A DNA stretch of 64,000 bases from Granulicella sibirica (GTDB lineage: Bacteria; Acidobacteriota; Terriglobia; Terriglobales; Acidobacteriaceae): contig NZ_RDSM01000001.1 in the NCBI RefSeq assembly GCF_004115155.1, positions 434,001 to 498,000 of the forward strand. The letters are read 5' to 3'. The translations under genes and the position numbers were made by a program. Below, piece after piece: positions 34,884 to 43,927 of the stretch (the stretch's first letter is position 1; each line of letters opens with the position of its first letter). Below the pieces are notes generated by a model. The model worked only from the letters and a program-made list of their open reading frames with translations. It was not told where the DNA came from and searched no databases.

Positions 34884-36551
34884 CTAAACCTCAACCTTAA
34901 CCGCAATCGGAAACCGCCGCCCATTGCCAAACGACTTCTTGGTTACCTTCAACACCGGCGCCGCCTGCTGTCTCTTGTACTCTGCCCGCTCCACCATCTT
35001 CAGAATCTGCTTCACTAAACCAACATCCACGCCCTGATCAGCCGCAATCTTCTCCGCCGAGCAGTACTCCTCGACGTAAGCGACAAGAATCGGATCAAGC
35101 ACCTCGTAAGGCGGCAGAGAATCCGTATCCTTCTGATCCGGTCGCAGCTCGGCTGAAGGAGGCTTTTCGATCGTATTCAACGGAATGACCACGCGATCGC
35201 GATTCGCCCATCGACTCAACGCATACACCCGCGTCTTCATCACATCGCCAATCACCGCCAAACCACCAACCATATCGCCATAAAGCGTGCAGTAACCGGT
35301 CGACATCTCGCTCTTGTTTCCAGTCGTGAGCACAAGGGAGCCAAACTTGTTCGACAACGCCATCAGCAAGGTGCCACGAATCCTCGCCTGCATATTCTCT
35401 TCCGCAAGCCCGAACGAAGTTCCTGCGAACAACGGCTCGAGTACTCCATCAAAGCGCTCAACGACATCCCGAATCGCCAGCACCTCGAACCGAATCCCAA
35501 GATTCTCCGCCAGCTCCCGAGCATCGTCGACCGAACCCGAGGAAGAATACTCACTCGGCATTCCAACTCCAAGCACGTTCTCCGCGCCCAAAGCCTCGAC
35601 CGCAATCGCCGCTACCAGAGCCGAATCGATACCACCACTCAAGCCGATCAGCACCTTCAAGAACCCGCACTTTCGCACGTAGTCGCGAACCCCAAGCACA
35701 AGAGCTCGCCACGTCGAGGCGATATCATCCACATCCTCGGCAGGCACTTCCAGTGGCTGTGAAGTCACCGTATCGAAGACGACCAGATCCTCCGCAAACG
35801 CAGCCGCTCGCGCGATCACGCGCCCTTCCGCATCAAGCGCAAACGACGACCCATCGAAGATCAGGCTGTCGTTTCCACCAACCTGATTGACCATCGCAAC
35901 GCAAGCCCCATCCCGCCGCGCGACCGCTCCCAACATCCTCTCGCGCAACCGCGCCTTTCCGCACCAGTAAGGCGAAGCCGAGATGTTGACCATGATCTTC
36001 TGCGTCGCATCCGCAGGCCATTGCCCCATCAACTCCTCCACCGGATCAGTGGAGTAAAGTCTCTTCGGCCAGAAACCCTTATCGTTCCAGGCATCCTCAC
36101 AGATCGTGATCGCCACCGTCTGTCCGCGCACTGTCACCAGCGACTGCCGCACCGCCGGCTCAAAGTACCTCTGTTCATCGAACACGTCGTAGAAAGGCAG
36201 GAGCATCTTCTGCTGGACGAACTGCACCGCCCCATCCGCCAGCAGGACAGCCACATTCCGCACATGCTTGCCGGTGCCGCTTTCGGCAGGCATCACCGTC
36301 CCGCACAGCACCGCCGGCTTTCCACCTCCAGCAGTCCACGCTGCGATCTCTGCAATAGCACGCTGCGCCCGCGCAATGAAGTCAGCCTTCTCCAGCAGAT
36401 CCGCCGGAGGATACCCACACACCGAAAGCTCGGGAAAGACCACCAACTCGGCCCCAAGGTCAGCCGCGCGTTCCGCTCCGTCCAGGATCTTTCGCGTGTT
36501 CCCCGCGAAGTCTCCCACTGTTGGGTTGATCTGACCAAGTGCAATCTTCAC
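34884..36551 (-). CDS. nadE: Glutamine-dependent NAD+ synthetase
   Basis: Converts deamido-NAD+ to NAD+ with ATP, using glutamine as ammonia donor. At 555 residues it is the two-domain form. The N-terminal nitrilase-type glutaminase (1-260) shows the Glu of FPELSVCGYPP, the Lys of QQKMLLPFYDVF and the nucleophile Cys of TICEDAW. The C-terminal synthetase has the PP-loop LSGGIDSALVA, TTGNKSEMSTGYCTLYGD and the ending RRFPIAVKVEV. It lies 33 bases after the sugar transferase and 22 before the DsbA-like gene, on the same strand, so it sits in the middle of a three-gene unit. Confidence 0.96.
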   Translation of the reverse strand: MKIALGQINPTVGDFAGNTRKILDGAERAADLGAELVVFPELSVCGYPPADLLEKADFIARAQRAIAEIAAWTAGGGKPAVLCGTVMPAESGTGKHVRNVAVLLADGAVQFVQQKMLLPFYDVFDEQRYFEPAVRQSLVTVRGQTVAITICEDAWNDKGFWPKRLYSTDPVEELMGQWPADATQKIMVNISASPYWCGKARLRERMLGAVARRDGACVAMVNQVGGNDSLIFDGSSFALDAEGRVIARAAAFAEDLVVFDTVTSQPLEVPAEDVDDIASTWRALVLGVRDYVRKCGFLKVLIGLSGGIDSALVAAIAVEALGAENVLGVGMPSEYSSSGSVDDARELAENLGIRFEVLAIRDVVERFDGVLEPLFAGTSFGLAEENMQARIRGTLLMALSNKFGSLVLTTGNKSEMSTGYCTLYGDMVGGLAVIGDVMKTRVYALSRWANRDRVVIPLNTIEKPPSAELRPDQKDTDSLPPYEVLDPILVAYVEEYCSAEKIAADQGVDVGLVKQILKMVERAEYKRQQAAPVLKVTKKSFGNGRRFPIAVKVEV

Positions 36552-36584
36552 ACTTCCAAGTCTACCGCCAACCTGCGCTCATAG

Positions 36585-38105
36585 CTAAGAACCTGTCCCG
36601 CTGAACACAACGCCCACCGTCCGCGCCAGGATCTTAAGATCCAGCCATAAGCTCCAGTTTTCGACGTAAGCCGTGTCGAGCGAGATATAGCTATCGAACG
36701 ACGGATCCTGCCGCGCCTCAACTTGCCACAACCCGGTGATGCCCGGAAGCACATCCAGCCGGCGCAGATGCGAAAGATCGTACTTCTCCACCTCGGCCGC
36801 AATCGGAGGCCTAGGTCCAACCAGGCTCATATCCCCGCGCAGAACGTTATAGAGCTGTGGCAGCTCATCGAGCGAGTACTTCCGCAACAGCGGACCAACC
36901 CTAGTGATGCGTGGGTCCTTAGCAATCTTGAACAGGATGCCGTCCCGTTCGTTCATGTGGGACATCTGGTCTTTCAACTTGTCCGCATCTACGACCATCG
37001 TGCGGAACTTGAAGCAGGTAAACGTCCTGCCCTTTCGCCCAATGCGCTGTGCCTTATAGAAGATCGGTGATCCGGAACTGAAGTAGATGGTGAGCGCGAT
37101 CCCGAGCATGATCGGCGATGTCAGTACCAGCCCAACGACCGAAACCGTGATATCGAGCATCCGCTTCATCAGCATCGCGCCGATGGCGAAGTCGCGGCGA
37201 TGCAGCGGAATCGTCGGGAACTGTCCGATGTATTCAACCGGAGCGTTCCATGCCAGACCGTCATAAAGATCCGGAACAACGCGGACATCGATACCGGCGG
37301 CTCGCGCCTCTTCCACAAGCGAGATCACAAGCTTCTTATCCGCAGGCGCGGAGATAAAAATCTCGTCCACAAACAGGGACCGCGCCAGCGGCAGGCAGTT
37401 CCGGACATCTCCAATCACGTCTACGTCGCCCGACTCCGCCTCGCGCTCCGTCAAAGCCACAAATCCCTTGAACCGGAATCCCATGTGTCGGAGCGACTCG
37501 AGATGGTTCCGCAGTGCATGCGCCACCCGGCCCGCGCCGATGATCATGACGTTTCGGGTCTCAAGCCCCTCACGATACCGGCTATAAACCACTCGTCGCC
37601 ACGCCGCGCGACGCGCGCACATCAGGATTGCGGTGAAAAGAATCGTTAGAATGACGACAATGCGCGAGATCACCTCAGCCTTTGCGAGGTAAAGGGCTCC
37701 ACAGAGGAGAAGTCCGGCGGTCAGCGTCGCCTGCACCGTCATCCGCTGTTCGTGCAGGCCGCTCCTGCCCTGAATAGGCTGATAGAGCCCATAGGACCGC
37801 GCGAAGAAGATTAGGCAGAGTACAAACCATCCCATGTAGAACACACTGGTCGAGATCGAAGGATGGCTCAGATGATGAAACGCTGACCCGGACGGTCCGT
37901 CCGCAGTGAGAAATTCAAGTGGGACCGCCGTCCTAAAGCGCATTGCGGCGAGACCAGCCACACCTGCCGTCAGTATATCCAGGGAAGCCCATACGAGACT
38001 TGTCACCGAAGGGCGCTGAAAGAGCCCCACGTGCTCCCGGCCAGAAGGACTGCTCCTCCTTCGCCCCGAGATGATCGCCTGTTGCAGGTAATCCGGTGTG
38101 GACAT
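36585..38105 (-). CDS. Undecaprenyl-phosphate sugar phosphotransferase (WbaP/WcaJ type)
   Basis: Starts exopolysaccharide assembly by moving a hexose-1-phosphate onto undecaprenyl phosphate. Five membrane segments fill the N-terminal half (first near residue 38). A CoA-binding-like domain follows (NVMIIGAGRVAHALRNHL). The catalytic bacterial sugar-transferase domain starts with the helix KRMLDITVSVVGLVLTSP and carries KFRTM, RKYSLDELPQLYNVLRGDMSLVGPRPP (described in part) and LPGITGLWQV. At 506 residues it is full length. No glycosyltransferase cluster is adjacent, so it is an orphan initiating enzyme, transcribed ahead of nadE. Confidence 0.93.
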   Translation of the reverse strand: MSTPDYLQQAIISGRRRSSPSGREHVGLFQRPSVTSLVWASLDILTAGVAGLAAMRFRTAVPLEFLTADGPSGSAFHHLSHPSISTSVFYMGWFVLCLIFFARSYGLYQPIQGRSGLHEQRMTVQATLTAGLLLCGALYLAKAEVISRIVVILTILFTAILMCARRAAWRRVVYSRYREGLETRNVMIIGAGRVAHALRNHLESLRHMGFRFKGFVALTEREAESGDVDVIGDVRNCLPLARSLFVDEIFISAPADKKLVISLVEEARAAGIDVRVVPDLYDGLAWNAPVEYIGQFPTIPLHRRDFAIGAMLMKRMLDITVSVVGLVLTSPIMLGIALTIYFSSGSPIFYKAQRIGRKGRTFTCFKFRTMVVDADKLKDQMSHMNERDGILFKIAKDPRITRVGPLLRKYSLDELPQLYNVLRGDMSLVGPRPPIAAEVEKYDLSHLRRLDVLPGITGLWQVEARQDPSFDSYISLDTAYVENWSLWLDLKILARTVGVVFSGTGS

Positions 38106-38432
38106 GCTTCCTGAGCCTCAAAAGTCCCGCAAAAACGTGCGCTTGCTCGTCGTACAGCTCCTCGCGGGCAATACGAGTGGGATCTCGCGCCGCGATGCGG
38201 CTGCCAGTACCTGTGGGGGTAGTCTAACGAAACATCCTACGAACGCAAAGGTTTGATTCGGGGAGTGGTTGTAGGAGTTTAAGGCCCAGGTCTTACCCCG
38301 CTACTTTACCCTCCGTCAAGGGGAATGGCAAGTAGCGATTCAGGGATCTGTACCAAGTAAACCCAACCGCTACTCAAACTCTCCTGCATTTTGTTACGAA
38401 AGCAACCGCGCTTTTGGATGTCACACCGCGTG
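38106..38432 (-). promoter_or_regulatory. Upstream region of the sugar-transferase gene with repeated CGCTACTY boxes
   Basis: A 327-base gap. CGCTACTT (38299-38306) and its exact complement AAGTAGCG (38330-38337) form an 8-bp inverted repeat with a 23-base spacer; a third box CGCTACTC lies at 38368-38375. On the minus strand a TTGACG (-35-like) lies inside the dyad spacer, so a bound regulator would affect initiation. No small gene seen. Confidence 0.55.
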
Positions 38433-39371
38433 CTAACCAGGCAGAACCAGGCTGTCGAGCGACAAAAACTCACTCAAGATTGGGTCATCGCTGCGCTCCA
38501 TCTCCTCCATCGTCCCGAAGAACCTCGCCTTTCCCTCATGTAGGAATACAACACGGTCGGCGAGTTTTTTGGCGAACCGCATATCGTGCGTGACGACGAT
38601 ACTCGTCAGATGCAGTTGCTGCTTCAGGCGCTGAATAAGATCCCCAAGGAGATGTGCCATCAAAGGGTCGACCATCGTCGTTGGCTCGTCGTACAACACC
38701 GCCTCCGGTTGCGAGGCAAGCGCCCTCGCAATCGCCACCGAACGCTTCATTCCGGTCGACAGGTCCGACGGCAGAAGGCCCTCCATCCCCGCCACGCCCA
38801 CCATTTCCAAGAGCCCCTTCACCACCTGGAAGATCTGCTCCTCCGCAAGATCCTTGCGCTCGCGAAGCGGAAACGCCACGTTCTCCCCCACCGTGATCGA
38901 GTCGAACAAGGCCCCGTTCTGAAAAACCATCGTCACTTTCCGGCGAATGTCCTGCAGCTTCTTCTCGTCGAAGCGAGTAATATCCTCGCCCGCGACCAGC
39001 ACCTTGCCCTGGTCGGGCTTTAGAAACCCCATCAGCATCTGTAGGGACACCGACTTGCCCACGCCGCTTCGCCCCAGAATACAAAGCGTCTCCCCGGGAT
39101 TCACGAAGAAGCTCACATCGTTCAACACGACAAAATCTCCAAATGCCTTGCAGACATGATCGAACGAGATGTAAGGCCCCTGGTGATGATTGACATCCTG
39201 CACGGCTTCGTTAGCCGCCTCGTTTTGAGCCGCTGCCTGCTCCATGAACTCTTCAACCGCGGGAGCGACATCCGCCGATACCTCGGCCGTCAGGGGTGTA
39301 TGCTCATCCGTCTCGTGACTCGTGTGACTGTCGGCTTGCTTCTGCTCGTACTGTTCATCCGGAACGCTCAT
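38433..39371 (-). CDS. MlaF-like ABC transporter ATPase
   Basis: A 312-residue ATPase subunit most similar to MlaF/Ttg2A-type lipid-trafficking ATPases. Walker A is GRSGVGKS, the Q-loop is MVFQNGALFDSITVGENVAFPL (described in part), the signature is LSTGM (usually LSGGM in this family), Walker B is AVLYDEPTTMVDP and the switch His is VVTHD. The first ~65 residues form an acidic Glu/Gln/His-rich extension absent from MlaF. No MlaE permease or MlaD MCE gene is next to it, so its partners lie elsewhere. It is the last gene of the four-gene minus-strand run that starts at 42960. Confidence 0.88.
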   Translation of the reverse strand: MSVPDEQYEQKQADSHTSHETDEHTPLTAEVSADVAPAVEEFMEQAAAQNEAANEAVQDVNHHQGPYISFDHVCKAFGDFVVLNDVSFFVNPGETLCILGRSGVGKSVSLQMLMGFLKPDQGKVLVAGEDITRFDEKKLQDIRRKVTMVFQNGALFDSITVGENVAFPLRERKDLAEEQIFQVVKGLLEMVGVAGMEGLLPSDLSTGMKRSVAIARALASQPEAVLYDEPTTMVDPLMAHLLGDLIQRLKQQLHLTSIVVTHDMRFAKKLADRVVFLHEGKARFFGTMEEMERSDDPILSEFLSLDSLVLPG

Positions 39372-39428
39372 CCGCTCTACCCCATTTCATTATCCAGTAA
39401 GCCTTTGCGAGGAGCCCTGACGCATCCG

Positions 39429-40154
39429 CTATTCCTTCCCTGTGCGCTCCAGCGACTTCTTCGCCTCCGCGAACTCATGTTCTACCCGCGCAAACTCCTC
39501 CGGAGTATTGACATTCGCGAACCAAAGAGGCTCCGTCGCCCGCTCGAGCTCCGATGGCCTCCAGAAACCGCGCCAGAACGTCTCCTTAGGCTCATCCACG
39601 CGTAACCCGCTCCTTCTCGTACCAAGCCCATCTGCCGCGGTTTGTGCTGCTGCTGCCTCTAGCACTGCAAGCACCTTCCGCTCGCCCGCATCCACAGCCG
39701 CCGCTACATATGGCAAAAGTTCCCGGTGCAACATGCTTACCAAGGGCTGTACGCGTCCCTCCACCCGGAAGCAGCCCGCAGCAGGAGCAGTCGGATCCCG
39801 CGCCACCTGCCACGCCCAGGCCATCAAGAACGTCCCCGGCACCGCCGGAACGTCGACCGGCATAAGCATCACCCAGTCCCGCGCCGTCTCTTCCTCGTTG
39901 ACCCGCCGCAGCGCTGTCGCGATCCCTGCCAAGGGACCAGCCTCCGTCAGTCCGTCCGGCAAAACCATCCCAAAGTCGCCAAGCTCCGGACGATTCCCGA
40001 GGATCGCCACTCTCCGGCACCCGAACCGCAGCTTATCGAGCGCGATCTGCACCAGCGGCGTCCCGTCAAAGCGCAACATCGCCTTGTCCGCGCCCATACG
40101 CGAGCTTCGCCCCCCCGCGAGCACAAACCCGCTTGCCGGCAGCTCCATCTCCAT
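39429..40154 (-). CDS. mobA: Molybdenum cofactor guanylyltransferase
   Basis: Attaches GMP to molybdopterin to form the guanine dinucleotide cofactor. The nucleotidyltransferase P-loop-like motif FVLAGGRSSRMGADKAML is near the N-terminus, followed by LPDGLTEAGPLAGIATAL and MLMPVDVPAVP, the metal-binding Asp region. I start at the ATG at 40154, five bases after the M20 gene's stop, with GGGAG upstream; an ATG at 40184 would overlap the M20 gene. About 241 residues; the C-terminus carries an acidic/basic helical tail. No other moco gene is adjacent. Confidence 0.9.
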   Translation of the reverse strand: MEMELPASGFVLAGGRSSRMGADKAMLRFDGTPLVQIALDKLRFGCRRVAILGNRPELGDFGMVLPDGLTEAGPLAGIATALRRVNEEETARDWVMLMPVDVPAVPGTFLMAWAWQVARDPTAPAAGCFRVEGRVQPLVSMLHRELLPYVAAAVDAGERKVLAVLEAAAAQTAADGLGTRRSGLRVDEPKETFWRGFWRPSELERATEPLWFANVNTPEEFARVEHEFAEAKKSLERTGKE

Positions 40155-40159
40155 CCGGC

Positions 40160-41563
40160 TCAGGCTCCCACCGCCTGAAGCCATCGAATAATCGACTCGA
40201 TCCCACGGTGAAAGTTTGGCAGATGGAACTTCTCATTCGGCGCATGCAGATTGTCGTCCGGTAGACCGAACCCCATCATGACCGTCGGAATTTTCAAGTG
40301 CCGCACGAAGTCTCCGACGATCGGGATCGACCCACCCCCGCGCACGAACACTGTCTCCTTGCCGAACACAGTGCGCATGGCCTCGGTCGCCGCCCGCACA
40401 AACTCATTGTCCGTACTCACCACGATCGGATCCCCCGAGTGCAGCATCCGCACCTCGATCACAATTCCCTTTGGGCGGATCGACTCGACAAAACCCTTCA
40501 GCTGCGCGAACGTCTCCGCCGGAGTCATATTCGGCACAAGCCGTAGACTCACCTTCGCCGTCGCCTTTGCCGGGATCACCGTCTTTGCGCCGGCCCCGAT
40601 GAACCCACCCGGCATCCCATGCACCTCAAGAGTTGGCCGCGCCCACGTTCTCTCCATCACCGAGAACCCCGGCTCTCCGGTCAGCACCGTCGACCCGACT
40701 TCCGTCTCCCGGTAGTGCTCCTCATCGAACGGCAGCGCCTTCCATGCCTTCAACTCATCGTCCGTAGGCTTCTGCACCTTCTCGTACAAGCCCGGAACCA
40801 AAATCTTCCCATCCTCATCCTTCAGCTTCGCAATGATCTGGGCCAAAGCCACGAATGGATTCGGAGCCGCTCCGCCATACATCCCCGAGTGCAGATCCGT
40901 CCGCGGCCCCCGCGCCTCGATCTCCGTATAGATCATCCCCCGCAGCCCAACGCACAGCGTCGGCAGCCCATCGGCAAACAGCTCCGTATCCGACACCAGC
41001 GCAACATCCGCCTTAAGTTGCTCCCCATGCTCCCGCACGAAGGCGGCGATCCCCTCGCCGCCAACCTCTTCCTCACCCTCAAGGATCACCCGCACGTTCA
41101 CCGGCAGTGTCCCCCCACCCGCCACCATCAGCGCCTCGAGCGCCTTCACGTGCATCCACATCTGCCCTTTGTCATCGACGGCACCGCGCGCATAGATGTT
41201 CTCCCCTCTGATCTCCGGCTCGAACGGCGGCGACTTCCACTCATCGAGCGGCTCCGCCGGCTGCACATCGTAGTGCCCATAGCAAAGCACCGTAGGCTTC
41301 CCCGGTATATGCAGCCAGTCCGCGTACACCAGCGGATACCCGGCTCGGTCCGCAGTCGACGTCTCAATCAACCGAACATGCTCCAGTCCGATCCGCGTCA
41401 ACTCCGCCGCACAGAACTCCGCGGCCCGCCTTACATCCCCCACATGCTCCGGAGCCGTAGAAACGGAAGGAATCCGCAGCAAGGCCTTCAACTCGTCAAC
41501 GAACCGGTCCCCATTGTCTTTCGCAAACGCCACAGCCGCCGTCAAAGCCATCGTCTCTCCCAT
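40160..41563 (-). CDS. M20 family metallopeptidase (dipeptidase)
   Basis: A cytoplasmic zinc peptidase of the ArgE/DapE/CPG2/CNDP group, probably a dipeptidase. Metal-site motifs are GHYDVQPAEP (His, Asp), ARGAVDDKGQ (bridging Asp), EGEEEVGG (catalytic Glu and metal Glu), and a late His in HAPNEKFHLPNF. The lid dimerisation domain spans about residues 200-365. The length of 467 residues is normal. I start at the ATG at 41563; the TTG at 41566 and the ATG at 41551 are alternatives. It lies eight bases after the M28 peptidase gene, so the two peptidases are probably co-expressed: one outside the cell, one inside. Confidence 0.92.
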   Translation of the reverse strand: MGETMALTAAVAFAKDNGDRFVDELKALLRIPSVSTAPEHVGDVRRAAEFCAAELTRIGLEHVRLIETSTADRAGYPLVYADWLHIPGKPTVLCYGHYDVQPAEPLDEWKSPPFEPEIRGENIYARGAVDDKGQMWMHVKALEALMVAGGGTLPVNVRVILEGEEEVGGEGIAAFVREHGEQLKADVALVSDTELFADGLPTLCVGLRGMIYTEIEARGPRTDLHSGMYGGAAPNPFVALAQIIAKLKDEDGKILVPGLYEKVQKPTDDELKAWKALPFDEEHYRETEVGSTVLTGEPGFSVMERTWARPTLEVHGMPGGFIGAGAKTVIPAKATAKVSLRLVPNMTPAETFAQLKGFVESIRPKGIVIEVRMLHSGDPIVVSTDNEFVRAATEAMRTVFGKETVFVRGGGSIPIVGDFVRHLKIPTVMMGFGLPDDNLHAPNEKFHLPNFHRGIESIIRWLQAVGA

Positions 41564-41571
41564 CAAACTTC

Positions 41572-42960
41572 CTACTTACTCCCTGCAACCGGCTGCCCGC
41601 CCTCGTTCCACTTCGGCCGGAAGTCACTCTGCGCCAGCCACCGTACCGGCTCAACCAGGCTCTGGATCGCTCCCGTCATAAACGCGATATCCAAGTGCGC
41701 CAGATCATCACTCGGCTGATGATACGTCGGCGGGGTTCCCCATCCCGCTGCCGTATGCGCCACCACCCCCTTCAGCGCCAGCGCATAATTATCCGACCGC
41801 TGAAAGAAGTGCTGCTCCGGGTAAGGATCCGGCCCAAGCAGCGCTCCGTGCTCCTTCAACGTCGGCCCCAGGTTCGACCTCTCCCACCCGGTCAGCAGAA
41901 GTACGCCCTTAGGCATCTTCGGATCCTGCGTACCGATCATTTCAAATTCCAGATTCGCCACCAGGCTCTTCAAAGGTACCGGCGAATGCTGTCCAAAGTA
42001 AGTCGACCCCAGCGTCCCAGCCTCCTCGCTCCCATAGCAGACGAAAAGTACATTCCGCCTCAGCTTCGGCCCTGCCCCCAGCGCATGAGCCAACTCCAGC
42101 ACAGCCGCCGTTCCCGCCGCGTCATCATTCGCGCCATTGAAGATCGAATCCCCATTTACCGGCCTGCCCACACCTAGGTGGTCAAGGTGCGCCGTAAGCA
42201 AAATCGTCCCATCTGAAGGATCGCTCCCCTCCAGATAGCCAATCGCATTGAAGGTCCGTCGCACGTTTCCCTCAGGCAGGACATGCACCGCCAGCTCAGC
42301 TTTCGCATTACCCTCCTCCGCGAGGCGGTTCACTGCTTCCGCCGTCAGCGCCACCAGCGTCCGCCCCGGCGTCGGCTTCGACTCCGCCAATCTCATGCGC
42401 ACCTGCGTCTTCCCCCCGAACATCGACGCCAACTCATCGCTCGCTCCGCTCTGAACCACCAGAACCGCCGTCGCCCCTCGCCGCACCAACCCGTTCGCCG
42501 CGTCAAGAGCAGTCTTCGGATCCCCGGTTAACAGCACCACTGCCCCCTTCACCTCGGCCTGCCCCGCATCGACCGCCGCAACCTTCTTCAAGGTCCCGCG
42601 CGTCGCCTCAGCCGAAGACGTGAGCAACTGAAAATCCTGACCCTCTCGAAGCATTACGCTCCCCACCGTCAGCGTGGCCTTGCCATCCAGTTGAGGAGCC
42701 ACCACCTCCGCGCTTTGGATGTACCCCGACATGCCCGGTGCCGGCTTCAGCCCGTACGCCATGAACTCCGACGCTACATACGTCGCTGTGATCTCCTCAT
42801 CCCGTGTCGCGCTTCCCCGCCCTGCCATCACATCGCTCGCCAGGAACTCCTCATGGGCTCGCACCCACTCCTGCTTCACCACCCACCCGCCGCCCTGCTG
42901 CGCCATGCAACTCACAACCATCCCCAGCCCAAGCACAATCCCAGCTATCTTCCCTGACAT
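41572..42960 (-). CDS. Secreted M28 family aminopeptidase with PA domain
   Basis: A zinc aminopeptidase. I start at the ATG at 42960, which directly gives a signal peptide (GKIAGIVLGLGMVVSCMAQ, possibly lipoprotein-like because of the Cys). The result is 462 residues. A protease-associated domain is inserted at about 95-220 (GAVVLLTGDPK, ATAVLVVQSG). Zinc-site motifs are LTAHLDHLG, GANDDAAGT, CYGSEEAGTLGS and NLEFEMIG, with a final His in PTYHQPSDD. It is the first gene of the run M28-M20-mobA-ABC ATPase and is divergent from the methyltransferase at 43037. A second M28 peptidase lies at 57107. Confidence 0.9.
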   Translation of the reverse strand: MSGKIAGIVLGLGMVVSCMAQQGGGWVVKQEWVRAHEEFLASDVMAGRGSATRDEEITATYVASEFMAYGLKPAPGMSGYIQSAEVVAPQLDGKATLTVGSVMLREGQDFQLLTSSAEATRGTLKKVAAVDAGQAEVKGAVVLLTGDPKTALDAANGLVRRGATAVLVVQSGASDELASMFGGKTQVRMRLAESKPTPGRTLVALTAEAVNRLAEEGNAKAELAVHVLPEGNVRRTFNAIGYLEGSDPSDGTILLTAHLDHLGVGRPVNGDSIFNGANDDAAGTAAVLELAHALGAGPKLRRNVLFVCYGSEEAGTLGSTYFGQHSPVPLKSLVANLEFEMIGTQDPKMPKGVLLLTGWERSNLGPTLKEHGALLGPDPYPEQHFFQRSDNYALALKGVVAHTAAGWGTPPTYHQPSDDLAHLDIAFMTGAIQSLVEPVRWLAQSDFRPKWNEGGQPVAGSK

Positions 42961-43036
42961 CACGTCCGCCCTTATCCGCCCTTCGAATCTGCGAATACTC
43001 CTCGCAAACCCCTTCGGACACGCAAACAATGAGTAT

Positions 43037-43852
43037 ATGAAAGTCCAAACGATCGAGCCCGCCGCCCCTACCACCGGACAGACCTGGAACACCTCAGCCT
43101 ATGCCGCCAACGGCCGCTTCGTCGCCAACCTCGCCGCACCCGTCGTCGACCTTCTCGCCTCTCAACCCGGAGAGCACATCCTCGACATCGGCTGCGGCGA
43201 CGGAGCCCTCACTGAGCAATTAGCCGCCACCGGCGCCCACCTCATCGGCATCGACGCCTCCGAATCCATGATCGTCGCCGCCCGCACCCGCGCCGCCGCC
43301 GCACCGACCCCGTTCGCGGTCGAGCACCACACCGCCCAGTCACTCCCCTATCAAGAAGCCTTCGACGCCGCCTTCTCGAACGCCGCCCTCCACTGGATCC
43401 ATCGCGAATCTCAGCCCGCCGCGCTAGCAGCCATCCACCGCGCTCTCCGCCCCGGAGCCCGCTTCGTCGCCGAGATGGGCGGCCAGGGCAACATCGCCGC
43501 GATCCGCACAGCGCTATCCTCTGTTCTCTCCCCCTACGGACTCGATTCCGAAGCCATCGCCTCCAGCTTCTTCGCCTCACCCGCCGAATACCGCGCCCTC
43601 CTCGAGTCCGCCGGCTTCTCCGTACAGTCGATCGAACTCCACCCCCGCCCGACGCCCCTCCCCAACGGCGCGGACGGCATGACCCACTGGCTCAACACCT
43701 TCCGCAATGGTGTCCTCGATCACCTCACCCCCACGGATCGCACCGAAGCTCTCGCCACCACCGTCGCCCTCCTCCGCCCCATCCTCTCCGACTCCGGCGG
43801 CCACTGGACCGCCGACTACGTCCGCCTCCGCTTTCACGCCACCCGATCCTGA
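43037..43852 (+). CDS. Class I SAM-dependent methyltransferase
   Basis: A 271-residue methyltransferase. Motif I is ILDIGCGDGALTEQL, motif II includes LIGIDASESMI, and AFDAAFSNAALHWI is the motif IV region. The overall pattern resembles trans-aconitate 2-methyltransferase-like proteins, but the substrate cannot be assigned. The ATG at 43037 is taken because the protein-like sequence begins there; the frame is open further upstream but runs into the divergent M28 gene. The ribosome-binding site is weak. Confidence 0.9.
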   Translation: MKVQTIEPAAPTTGQTWNTSAYAANGRFVANLAAPVVDLLASQPGEHILDIGCGDGALTEQLAATGAHLIGIDASESMIVAARTRAAAAPTPFAVEHHTAQSLPYQEAFDAAFSNAALHWIHRESQPAALAAIHRALRPGARFVAEMGGQGNIAAIRTALSSVLSPYGLDSEAIASSFFASPAEYRALLESAGFSVQSIELHPRPTPLPNGADGMTHWLNTFRNGVLDHLTPTDRTEALATTVALLRPILSDSGGHWTADYVRLRFHATRS

Positions 43853-43927
43853 AAATAATTGCCGATGCGACTGAACAGCGGGCTAAACTCTGCCGATAGA
43901 TAAGCAACTCTCTGCCGAAGGTGCCTG

